Positions 47,205 through 59,260 of a DNA stretch of 64,000 bases are shown piece after piece. The notes under the pieces were generated by a model. The model ran no database searches and was not told where the DNA came from. It saw only the letters and a program-made list of their open reading frames with translations. The stretch comes from Aphelocoma coerulescens (taxonomy: Eukaryota; Chordata; Aves; Passeriformes; Corvidae), in contig NC_091013.1 of NCBI RefSeq assembly GCF_041296385.1, positions 68,975,563 through 69,039,562 on the forward strand, written 5' to 3'. Position numbers and translations under genes: made by a program. The stretch's first letter is position 1, and every line of letters begins with the position of its first letter.

Positions 47205-47660
47205 GGGAACGAGATTAGATTTCAAAAACTATCTTGGCAAACTGGAAAAATGTTTTGGAAAATCAGGATGCTACTGAAGTACAAGTGCAAGGTCAGAGCC
47301 AGTAGATGCAGAAATGCGGGATGGGGAGCAGCCAGGTAGGTAGCAGCTGTGTGAAGAAGAATCAGGAGGTTACAGTGAACCTCAGCCTGAGCATGATTCA
47401 CCAGGGTCATGGCTGTCTGAGCACGAACAAACAAGAATGTAGCCTGTGTGGCACATGAGCCTTCCGTACGTCCGTATTGAAGACAAAAGAGCAAGAACTG
47501 CAGCAGCCGAAACCTCAGCATGAGATTTAGGTTAGATATCAGAATTGTGATGCCCCAGAAGAGACAGCATGGGAAATTTCAGAATTTCTCTTGTTGCAGA
47601 TTTTTAAGAGCAAATTAAAGAGACTTCTGTCAAAACTGTCTGTGCCTTAGCAGTGATGAT
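47205..47660 (+). mobile_element. Ancient CR1 ORF2 relic
   Basis: Translated pieces in shifting frames follow the C-terminal part of CR1 reverse transcriptase: YLGKLEKCFGK (like the DLDRLEKWA region), KYKCKVRASRCRN (like the KCKVLHLG region), then a region matching CCAGCAGTGTCATGCTGT-type CR1 sequence. After that comes TGAGATTTAGGTTAGATATC, and TTTTTAAGAGCAAATTAAAG near the right end. Several stops and frameshifts show it is dead. It sits about 200 bp outside the CCNA1 CpG island and explains most of the short gene-like frame starting at 47065. Confidence 0.55.
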
Positions 47661-50600
47661 AATTGAGATGCTTTCCAGTGATGAAATGTAGAAGCTATGA
47701 TCCAAAATTTGGATATATCAATCAGTGTCTTATGCCAGAATTGGTTTTTGCAGTTCTTGTGATCCAGTCTGCATTAAAGGACTGTATTTTTTCTTCATGC
47801 TTCTCTTACATTTATTTTTTAACTGACTCTTTCTGAACCCCTAGAGGGAATTTACCATAGGAGGTAAGTGGTATATCTGAAGGTGAAAAATGTTGCCTGT
47901 GTTTGATCCATTGGTCATGACACACTGTTTTTCCTTTTGGAAGGGAGGAGCTCCATGTCCTTGCAGCAACAGGGTTGTAAGCAGGTATTTACTGAAGTGG
48001 ATCTGTTACAGCTACAGGTGTGGGCAAAGGCAGGTCAGGGGAGCAGAAGATTATGCTGTACATCCATGTTCTTCTCTTTCTTTATTTTCTAAACCCCAGG
48101 TTTGCACAAGGAACACTTCACTTGGGGATAGTTATTTAAACATTTTCATGCCAAGTTTTCATGCCAAAAAAATTAGTCTAGTTTCCAGCCTTTGAAATCA
48201 AATATTAGCCTAAGTGGAACTTCAAACTCTCTTTATCCCATTGTTTATATGGGATTACTAAATTCATCTTCAGTCGGTGAACATCCTTTATATCCAAATA
48301 CCCATCATATCTGTATTCCATTTAGACATAACACAAGAACCTCAGCTACCCAACAGATGACTTATTCATATTTTTATATATGAGCAGCATATGGCTATCC
48401 TCAGTAGTCATAAAGTACATTAATGTAACTTAAATGCCTCTCAAGTAGCTTTTAATGAGGTTATCTAAGCTCCAGTTTCTCAGGAACTCTTTGAAACAGC
48501 CCAGTATGGATTAGTACCTGAGGGAGGCCAGTGAGCTTTCCCAGTCACTACTTAATTGTAGCAGCAGATCAAATAAGCTTTGGGCCATTAATCATTTACT
48601 TCTGAGCTTCCCTGTGTGCTTGAGAGGAAGGTGAAGCCTTCCTGAGTGGACTCTTAGGGCTTCTTGCAGTAATCACTGTCGTACTGATGATTTCTAGGAA
48701 GACAGAGAAGTCAGAGCAATTCCTGACTTGGCAAGGATGCTTCCTTCCTCTGTGACTCTGGAAAAGACAGTGTTAAAGCACCCTGTCTCTTGTCTTATCA
48801 GTCTTTCCTGACTCCTTAGTAAGTTCTTTCTCCTTTTTGCAGTCTTTGCTTCAAATATTGTCCAGCTTTGGTGCCTTTTTCAGCTAAAGGATGTTTCCTT
48901 CTTCCATGCTGTGGGAACAGGCACTGGCTCCTGCTTTTTCTCTGAGAACCACTTAATTCCCAGTTTTTACACAGCAAGCTCTGTACAGGCTTCAGTTCAC
49001 AATCTGGGGCATAGATCCCTCTGCCCACAAATTAAACCACTGTCAGCTGTCCCCTTCTCTCTTCACCCTTTGAAGTATCTTTGGGTCCCTAGTGTGCTTT
49101 AATCCCTAGGCTTTCAGCTTGGCCTAAATAGTTATTTGGCCTGCAGCCTGGAAGTAGCATCTTCACTGACAATAAAACAGCCATAGTCTTAAAATTAAGT
49201 GCAATTGTAAGAAGAGAAGCAGTTCATGGAAGACTGTTGCAACTTCCCAGCCTTTTTCCTCTCAGTCTCACACTGAATTACAACATGATGCTCATATTGG
49301 AAAACCCATTCAAGCAGGTTAGACACAGAGTTAAAATGATCTTGGCCAGGTCATATTCAGTATTTGGCAAGTCTTTCCAGACCAATGCATTGAGCAATCA
49401 CACAGCAGGTCCATGTGTGCCACAAATTCTTCTGAGGTCAGCTTTATGGCAGAGCAACAATGGAAATCCCCCTGAATAGCAAATTTGATGCACAGCTGCA
49501 TAACACCCTGGAAAATGTGCTGTGGGAACAGTCTTAGAGTTCAGAAAGTTTCTAAAAAAGGATTATGAAGTCTCCTTCATATTGAGAGTAGTGCCTGGAC
49601 TCAGTGACCTGCAAGGTCCCATCAGGACCTTGTTGTATGGTCTTAAAGCAGCAAAGCAGTGGAGAGCATGACTTCTTTCACATGGCTGTGATTCCTTGGG
49701 TTGTGAATAGTGCCCTGGCTGCAGTGTGTTCTAATTATCATACCAGTAAATTAATTTCACATTACTTAAGAATACATAGAGTTTATTTTGAGTTTCAGTG
49801 TTTTTCTGAACCACCAAAATCCGAAAAATGGTTGAAAAGTAAGACATAAGTCCAGGGCTCAGGAGTTGTTGATCAAGGCATACAGACAGGATCAAGACAC
49901 AGTCTTGGTTGAGCCACCAATTCTCCACATACTGGGTGATGGATCACTTTGCACTCTCTGTACTGGACACATAGCATAGGCACAAGCCAATAGTCAAGTC
50001 CAAGCTTACCTCGTACTCTTTCGCACTGAAAGCCCAGAGTCAGCAGTGAGTTTGGGCAACTCCGCAGCCCAGCATGAAAAAGCTCTGTGCCCCCAACCAG
50101 CTCACAGATAGGATCACATATCAGTGGTAGTGGGCAGTCACAGACACAGTCTGTGTTGCATGGCTTATGAGATTGCAGTAAAAAGGGCCAGTAAATGCAC
50201 ACTGCCATGCAGTGTCCTGTACAGTTGTTGGTACAGCTCTGACATGGTCCCTGCTGCAGCAGGCTGTGCTTTTCAACAGTTTGTAAGCATAATCCAAAGG
50301 TTAATATGGCCAGTTTTTCTGAGCCTGAATTCTTAAGTGTAGAAGAAATGGTCTGAGAGTAAGAATTGTGTCTGTTCAGTACCTTCCAGAAACTCAAAAG
50401 AGGCCATAACTGAAAAAGGTTATCAGGATTCAATCAAATTAGTAACCTGTCATCTGGTGTCCTCTGATCTTCTCATGTTTCTCCTTTTGCTGCTCCTTAA
50501 CTTTTCCAAATGCCCTTAGCTTTTGCAAAGTTATACTTGTCTGAATGAAAAAGTAGAAGAAAACAGGAGCTATAATTTATTCTGTTGCCTTCACAGGCAA

Positions 50601-53600
50601 AATGAGGACAGAGATAAAAAGGAAGAAATACTGTGTTTAAATCAGAGTTTCAAAACACTAAATTGCTTTTCTTAAATATTTTAGGAAAGTTTTAGAAAAA
50701 TAACTGAGTCCTAGGAGATAGACAATACTTTGGGATGTTTATAATTTTTTTTTACTAACACTTAATCTAAACTTAATAGTGCAGGTTGAAGTGGTCATCT
50801 AGTGTTAATTAGTATCATTTAAATAGGGCTACATGTATGCTTGTCAGCTGAGGCTATGTGTTATATTTACCTGTAATTTACAAGATATAAAAGAAAGTAA
50901 CTTCTTCCAATTGATATATTTCTTTAAACTGTTGCTTATGCACAACTGATATACTTTAACATCTACATTTCCCCTCTATGATGCATCTGTGAATATCTAC
51001 AGAACCTTAATTTATAATGCATCAGTATTCCTTCTGTTTCTTTAGAAAAATACTTTATATTTGCCTTTCAGAATCATTTAGCAATCAAATTTGCTCTTGT
51101 AAGTTTACTGGTGTTCTCTATTAAGCAAGTTCCACTAGGTTTCATGCACTAAACCTTTCAGTTATAAAAAAGAAAACAATTAAACCACCATACACAAATA
51201 ACTTGACATTGGGCAAAGTTATGATTTCTCTGTGTGTATTGGGCTGTGCTGCCATAAAAACTGTGTGTATTTTTCAACATACTGACTTATAAGATTAACT
51301 GACTCCAAGGTTTAGAGTTAAAGCTTTCTTCCTAAACAGTTCTAAATTAATCATTCCTACTCATTATGTGTATGATAGCAGATTATCAAATCTGAGAGCT
51401 TAAATTTATGTGGAAAGTGAACTGAGTGATATTCCTGAAGACAAATCATCAATCAGTGGGAAAGGTTCATATTGCTTGGCTTGCAGGATCAGTAAAGCAG
51501 CCTATTTTGTTATACAGAGTGCTATGAGACAATCCCTGATTCTGGCTATAGAGCATACCACTGTAACACATATATTAAATGTAAAGTGGGCATGAGGGAA
51601 GACAATAAATGTAGGATCTTGTTTAGTAGAATGTTATTGAAAAGCCATTCTGCAGAAGAGCCCAGAAACAACCATGTGAAGTTGGTGGAAGAAGATCTGT
51701 GATGATCCCAGAGCAGCCCTCAAAAGCAGATTCCTGTTCCGCAGATGTTGAATGTCTTCAGAGTTGCAGTACACAGTCTGTGCTCTTGGTAAATGCAGCA
51801 CAAGGTAAGATGTGAGATTTGCTTTATTGTGCACGTACTCATCCTCCATTTGCTATAGAAAACAGAAATAATCTGTTAAAGTTGGAGGGTGTCTGTGTGA
51901 GGAAGGGAAGCAGCAACATATCTTATGTCCCAGACAGAGCCATAAGCATCTTGTTCCCTCTACATCAGGACACTTGCTTCTGTCTTCTGTGCTTGCAGCT
52001 GTGTTGAGCATGGTTTGGTTGATGCTGGGAAAAGCCAGATGCATTCTGCATCTTTATTATCCCTATAGGTTGCCTAAGCTTGGAGCACAGCCTGCCTGCA
52101 AATCCCATTGCCCTCATGCTAGAGGATGATAGAGGGACTCTTCAGAAACTTTGCCACTCTGTCTCATGTGTGGTAATAGGCAGAGCTCACCTCAGCTAGC
52201 AGTAGAACCTACCAGTGTGTCACAGAGCACCAGCTGATGCCCACAGCAGGGAAGCAAAGCCTAAAGCCTTGAACAGCTGTAAGATTTTCCCCTTTGGGGT
52301 GGTAACAATCCTAACCAGAAGGCTATTGTGCTTCAGAGAGTTAGTGATCCACGAGTTGTGTCAACCCGAGCAGTCTGTGCTGCACTGTGCTGCATGTACA
52401 GCTTGTCCTTCGGGATAAACTCAGCAGGGTGATGGTAACAGAGGAGCCCACAGGCAGCTCCCACTCCATGTTTCCAATTACACCACCTGTGTGGCCTTGG
52501 CATTATCTTAAAGAGGAGCAGCAAGTTCTCGTGTGAACATACAGTTGTTTGACAACAGATATGATGCGTACAATATATTTTGTCTAAGAAAATTCCCTAA
52601 GAAGTCTCAAAACCAAAATGTCAGGGAATCTTTCTATGGATGGGACCTGTACCATATGCTCTGAGTAGAGGTCGGTGAGATGCTGAACGGCTCAGGGCTC
52701 CCCGCATCTGAAGGGATGTAAGGTTACATGTATTCTTTCTGTTTCTCGTGTTAGCTCCAGAAAGCAGTGGTTTTAGCAATAGCTTATGGAGCATGAGTGC
52801 CTTTCTTACACGATCAAAAGGCACACTGAGGTACACTTCAGTGCCTTGTACTACAGGTTAGCAGCAGAATAGCCTGAAGTTGACCTCAAATGTGTTTCTG
52901 AATCAAGTGGTGTAAAAGGTGACAAATAAAGTTCCAAAGAGTTCCAGCTTTGGGGTTGCTTCTCCAAACAGTCTGCTCCCACTAGCTTTGTGACTATGTA
53001 GGATGCCCAGCACCACTGCAGTTACTCCCATTTCACCGAGAAGTACAAGAAAATGAGCTTTTTCAGTATCAAAACAATAATAGAAGATAAACTGTACCGT
53101 TTAGTGCTGCATGTAAAGAGAAAACATCAAGCTTAAAATGAAACATTTCTGCTAACCATATTTTATTCCCTTAAAAGCTTCTCTGTATCATAAAGCAGCT
53201 GATAGCAAGCTTTAGCACTGTGCATGTCTTAAATTATTGTCCTTCACAGAACATTAATATCTCAACTCTATTTTTCATTTCAGAACAACACAGGAAAACA
53301 CCCATAACTTTGACAGAACCTTGAAATGGTACTGCATAATTCAGAAACAGCCATTTCTGAATTCTTCAAATCACTCTAATAACCATCTAGCTCAACTGCC
53401 AGGTTCTTCTCTGCCAGATATTGCTGAAGTGCATGCTGAAATACCCTTGCTGTATAATAGGTCTTTTTTCAGTCAGGCCCCTAATTTATGTTCCCTAGAC
53501 TCACGGCATCTGTTACTCAGCTGTTATAGACAGGTACTGCTCATTTCTACTTAGAAGCTGACAGTTGAAAAGTTTCAAAAGAAACTCGTGTTCTGACTTG

Positions 53601-53667
53601 GTGATCCTGTGGAAGCTGAATTTTGGGCACTGTTTCTCAGGTTAAAAATCACAAACAAGTTCTCAGA
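47661..53667. other. 5' flank of CCNA1; no firm gene
   Basis: In mammals SPART lies on this side, pointing away from CCNA1. None of its coding exons is recognisable here; an untranslated first exon could not be seen by eye. The region holds a cysteine-rich minus-strand frame (49873-50433) and a both-strand-open segment ending at a strong plus-strand donor (51652-51804), both reported as findings. Confidence 0.5.
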
Positions 53668-54291
53668 GTGCAGCATCTGGACAGAGAGCAAACTGTATCC
53701 TGGGCTGCATCCAAAGCAGGGTGGCCAGTAGGGTGAGGGAGGAGCTCTGCCCCTCTGCTCTGCTCTGGTGAGACCCCACCTGGCATGCTGCATCCAGCTC
53801 TGGGGTCCCCGCACAGGAAGGACATGGATCTGTTGGAGTAAGTCAGAGCAGGCCACCAAGTTGATCAAACACCTTTCCTATGAAGAAAGGCTGAGAGAAT
53901 TGGAATTGTTCAGCCTGGAAAAGAGAAGGCTTTGAGGTGAATTAATTATGACCTTCCAGTACCTGAAGGGAACTTACAGAAAAGATGGAGAGACACTATT
54001 TACAAGAGCATGTAGTGACAGGAGAAAGGGGAATGTGTTCAAACCGAAAGAGAGTAGGTTTAGATTACATATTAGAAAAATAAATCTTTACTGTGAGGGT
54101 GGTGAGACACTGGCACAGATTTCCCAGAGAAGTTGTGAATGCCCCATTCCCAAAGGTGTTCAAGGCCAGTTTGGATGGGGCTCTGAGCAGCCTGGTCTGG
54201 TGGAAGGTGTCCCTGCCCATGGTGGGGGGATTGGAACTAGATGATCTTCCAGGTCCCCTTCCAACCCAAACTACTCTAAGATTAAAAGAGC
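53668..54291 (+). mobile_element. CR1 LINE fragment with ORF2 C-terminus and 3' end
   Basis: Plus-strand CR1 of about 620 bp. It encodes the decayed C-terminus of ORF2 (LSYEERLRELELFSLEKRRL, then FQYLKGTYRKDGETLFTRAC in another phase). It runs through TTCAAGGCCAGTTTGGATGG to the terminus CCTTCCAACCCAAACTACTC. Frameshifts and stops are present and the 5' part is missing. Confidence 0.93.
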
Positions 54292-57200
54292 AATTAATTT
54301 GTTGCTATCAGTTTTTGTTTGTGTTAGTAATTCAGATGTAGTGGGATGTATAAAGCATATGAGTTTTGTGTGCACGACTAGTTGAAGATCAAATATCTGT
54401 AACAAAATTTATAGTAATAGCAACAGTAATCTCAGAAAATAATTTTTTATCTTTGTTGTTTGGAAAAGTAGGTGCAGTGATCAACTTCTATAGTGTTGTG
54501 AAGGCAAAGGCTATTCATAAAGGCTTCAGGTCAGCACAACAAAATCTCTGAACAAAAACAATGCATGTTTTGGTTTTGGAGGAAATGATCAAAATTACAA
54601 CTATTTATCAGAATGAATCGTGACTAGTAACTGTTGCTTTTCATGCAAGATTTGGCATTGTTGGAATCTAGCAGTGTTTTAACTAAACTGGAAGAGTGGT
54701 TTTCCTCTGAACTCTCTGCCTTATGTATTAAGGACATGACTGCATGCCACCATGCATGGGTGAGAGATTAGACAGAGGATGGCTTAACAGAGCCATTGCC
54801 TGGTGGATTCATGTCCCTGGCACTCTTTCCCCTGCTTCCTCTAGAAGTCAGTGATTAGACTCATTAAAGCTGTTGGATGACCTCCTTAGACATCAGGCCA
54901 TCCATGTGGATTCCATAACCTGTGCAGCAAATAGGCTGTACAGTACTGATCATACCTGGAGCACTGCAGTCTTGCTATTTTCAAACTGAAGAAAAGCAGT
55001 GCACTGTTTGCCACAAACTATATACCAGGATTATTAGCCCTATGGCCAGGACAGTGTGTTGAAAGAGTAAACAGAAGTAGCCAAACTCTTCCATTACTTG
55101 GAGAGTTCCCCTGCCTTTTTTCTTTGGTTTAATTGGAATACCGTGTGGTTTCTCCACAGTGTAGTGGAGAAATTTTAGTTGGCTCTTGATTATCCGAGTA
55201 AATTAGTTAATGATGCTTGCTCACTGCAATCACCCTTTGCCATTGCAATTACCTGAACTCTGCTGTTTCAAGTCTGCTGTTATGTGTCCATGTTCATAAT
55301 TACAGCGTATTGTCTGTAGTAGATGTATGGCACAGCACTGCTTATGTACATACCCAGCAGCTACTATTTAATGTTGTTGAGCTCCCACATTGTTATTGCT
55401 TGCTGCATGCTTTGCTAGTGATAAATGATAGCCATTTCTCTGTACCACAGCAAGAAAAGAGATTAAAACTCTAGATACCAATCTGATCTCAAAGGTCACA
55501 GCTTGTCTGTGTAACCCCTTTTATGTTATAACTGATAGCAGTAACAGGTAACTTTCATCAGCCTTGTTTATTTATGTCTGTGAGTCTCACTGATGATGAT
55601 TTATAGAACACCTGTAATTGAAAGTGTATACCTCTCACGAGAATACAATGCAGAGCTGCAAAAAATGACCTTGTAAGAGGGAGAGATATTAAAAGTCTAG
55701 TGCGAATAAAGAAATCCAAACAATAGGATAATCCAATTATTAAATATAGAGCAAATCTATATATAAGCAGTGGAGATGGGTAATTAGTTGGGGGAAAACA
55801 GAGGACTGGAAAATTCAGCACATCTATTTTACGTTGTTTAAAATTTAAAAAGCCTATTCAAGTAGTCATCTTTGCTCTTTGGCTTGATAACATTAATCGT
55901 GGCTACATCTTGGAAAACTGAGAAGCTCTGAGATTACAGAGTTTGAATTTCCAAATTCAATCCAGTGCAGAAGAACTCCATAATGTAGAAAACACAGTGA
56001 TTTCAATAGGGAAAAACCAGTGTCTGCATATAAAGAAGGGGTTAAAATGCAGCAAGGGATGCAGAACAGAGTAAATGCTAGGAAAAAAATGTGGAGGTTT
56101 TTGTATAAAAAATTAAAAAGGGCCTTACAGGAAGAGATTTAAATATCTTAACATCTCACTAAGCAGAAGACAGAAAGATGACAGGATTACATTAGGATTC
56201 CCCTGAGAAGAAGATACCAAGCCTGCAAAGCCCATTTATTCTAGCAGACACTGAGATAATTAGATTCAGTGACAGGTACCTGAAAACAGTCAGATTCCAA
56301 TTAGACATAAGGCAAACGTTTGTAACGTGACCCATTACAGCAAGCCCCCAGGGGAAAGCAGGATGTCTTTCAAGGTTTTCAGTATGCCTTTATGTAAGAT
56401 ATACGTTATCCAGAAAACATACGTGCTACTGGAGCCTGTACTGGAGTAACTGAGGAAAAAAAGATTTTGGTATGCTAATAGGAAGCTCAGTGAGATGATC
56501 TAACAGACCTTTGGTCTCTGAGATCCAAACAAGTCTTCTCTGAAAATTAGTTCCTGTAGAGCTGTGTTTGGGCTATAGCGTCACTGACTAAATGACCCCA
56601 TAAGCTTTCACCTGCATGTTTTTCTTTACCTTATTCCTTACACTGGAAGCAACTCTTTTTTCAGAAAACATAGTAAGAGAACTGCAAACTCTTTCCTCCC
56701 TTCTTATTCTGGACAGTCAAGAGATTGGTATCTTTTCTGTCCTCCTGTTGCTGCCTTCTCCCTGTTTTCATCCACCCCAGAAGCTGACCCATGTCCTGTT
56801 CTCAGGTAGTTAATAGGCATCTATTGGTCGTCTCTAAAGCCTGGGAAAAGTTTATCTCTGATATCCTCCTGAAAACAGATAGACATCTGAGAGGTGAGCA
56901 AACTGTAGCCATTGAGAAAAGTCCTTGTCTGTCAGACAGCCCAGGACTGTTAAGGATTCATTTGTTAGCCAGAAAAAAAAATAATTTTGGTGTATCTCTA
57001 TCTCACAGACTACCACAGGGGTACTGATAAGATAGTGATAAATAAATGTCTTTCTTGAAAATGAATATATTATCAGAGACAGTAGTTAAAAAGCTCTCTT
57101 TCGTTTCCTGAATTTAGGTTTCCTTTTAGTCTCTAGTATTCAGATTGCTTTTTAAAATTTTTTATACTTGCTTAGTGCCAAGAGAGTAGAAACCTTTTAT

Positions 57201-58191
57201 TTTTTTACCAACTTTTCAAGGTTTCAGGTCTTATTTTCTGACAGCAATGCATGGTGGCCCTCTTCCAGCATGTATTTGTGCGCTGCAGAGATCTTCATAC
57301 CTGATTCTTGCAATGATCTCAGCACCAGGGTGATGGAGACATGGAATCCCACTGTTTTGGGGTGAATAAGGAAGGCTTTGGAGCTAGATACACCAAAACA
57401 AGATGTAAATGTCACTGTTTTCCTCTTCTCCTGTAAGTAGTGTCTCCTTCTTGATCATTTAATCTCAGTATTCCTTTTGGAACATGGTAATTGTGAATGG
57501 CCTGGTGTCTGTCATGGCAGGTCAGCCCCAGCAGGCAGGGACAGCTCCTCTGCACAGTGGTCACACTCAAGCACCTCGCAGATGTTCCCCTTCTCCAGGG
57601 TCCCCCCCCAGCACCCAGTGCCAGTGTGGATATTTGGCAGTCCCTGAATATGTTCTTCCACCAGAGACCATCCAAACACCGTCCTGAATGCTGCTTTTAC
57701 TCTAGAATCATTAAGATAAGTTACTACTTTGTGGTTGTACAGAATACCTTTCTTAGATTCTCTGTGCACTGAAGTTAATCAACCTGAGATACAATATTAA
57801 AAAAAACGCTATTTCAATCAGTAAAATGCATTAACTCCTTTACTGATTTTAAAAAATTGTGTTCCATCTCTTGCAGCAATTCTATTTCTTATCTGTTATG
57901 AAACACTTAAAAATAATAAGTAAAAATGCATAAAGTGAAATATGAAGGAGTTTCAAAGTTTTCTGAAATGAAAATATTCCAAAATTAAATATATGGAGAA
58001 GTGTGTATAGAAATTTTCATTGAAATAATATGATTTTTTTGAGGGAAAAAAAGACCCAACAAATGTGTTTGGAGTAGTTTTAACTAAGCTTCTGGAAACT
58101 TTATATAAAGATAGAGCAAGCAGCCATTCAGTTTGTATTTGCAGGCAGCTGTGGTTACAGTAAGCTGTTAGCAATGCCAAGACTTTCAAGG
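54292..58191. other. Intergenic; no gene seen
   Basis: AT-rich, with a possible conserved stretch at 55195-55450 and a small GC-rich patch at 57490-57620. No recognisable exon. Confidence 0.5.
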
Positions 58192-59260
58192 ATCATGAAT
58201 CACAAAGTCACAAAATCACTTAGGTTGGGAGGGAGCTCTTGAGCTTGTCTAGTTCATCCCCCTTGCTCAAGCAGGGTCAGCTACAGTAGGCTGACTGCAT
58301 TCTGCCCAGCTGGGTTTGAATTATCTCTGCAGATGGAGACTCCACAGCTTCTCTTAGCAATGTGTTGCAATATTTGACCACTTTCAGAGGTAAAAAAAAG
58401 CAACCTTTCTTGTGATCAGGTGGAATTTCATGTGTTTCAGTTTATGCCTGCTGCCTCCTAGTCCTGTCACTGTGTAGCATGGAGAAGAGTCTGGCTCCCT
58501 CTTCTTCATTCTCTCCCATCACATTTTTATACTCATAGGTGAGATTCCCCCAAGGTTTCTCTTCCCAGGGCTGAAGAGTCATGGCTCTCTCAGCCTTTCT
58601 TTGTCTGTCAGATGCTCCAGTCCCTTAATCATCTTTGTAGCCCAGTGCTGGACTCACTCCAGAAATCTGTGTCTTGTACTGAGGATCCCAGAACTGGTCC
58701 AAGTGTGGTGCCACAAATGCTGAGTGAAGAGGATCACCTGCTGGCAATGTTCTGGTTAATGCAGCCCAGGCAACCACTGCCCACTCTGGCAGCAAGAGCA
58801 CTTTGCTGGCTTGAGGGTCACCTTGTTGTCTACCAGGACCCCAAGACTGTTCTCTGTCAAGCTGCTTCCCAGTTAGTCAAATCCCAGCATATGCTTGTTC
58901 CTCTCTACGTGCAGGATTTGACATTTCCCTGTACTGAACTTTGCAAGGCTTTTGTCAGCCCATTTCTCCATCCTGCTGAGGTCCTTCTGAAGGGCAGCAC
59001 ACCAATTCTCTGTATCAGTCACTCCTCCCTATTTTTTATTTTGCAAACTTGCTAAGGATGCACTCTTTCCCATAATCCAGGTTATTGATGAGGATGTTAA
59101 AACGGGGTTGGCCTCAGTACTGACCTCTGGTACTTGCCTCCATCTGGACCTTGTGACAGTGACTACAGTCCTTTCAGCCTGCCATGTCAGCCAGTTTTCA
59201 ATCCACCTCCTTGTCACTTTATCTAACACACACTTTGCATGTGATAGCATTGCCATTTCT
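58192..59260 (-). mobile_element. Long CR1 LINE fragment
   Basis: Minus-strand CR1 of about 1.1 kb, the longest repeat here. The left (3') end is AATCACAAAGTCACAAAATC then ACTTAGGTTGGGAGG. Further right come CTGAGGATCCCAGAACTGGT, TCTACCAGGACCCCAAGACT and TTTTCAATCCACCTCCTTGT, all in CR1 order. The right edge is uncertain (59230-59390). Open frames on both strands are shadows of the element. Confidence 0.88.

Noticed and set aside
49580..49640. CR1-like words (CTGGACTCAGTGACCTGCAA)
   Set aside because: Only a short match to the CR1 3' region, without the expected flanking sequence.
53948..54341. Plus-strand frames of 82-98 codons
   Set aside because: They are the decayed C-terminus of CR1 ORF2, not a host gene.
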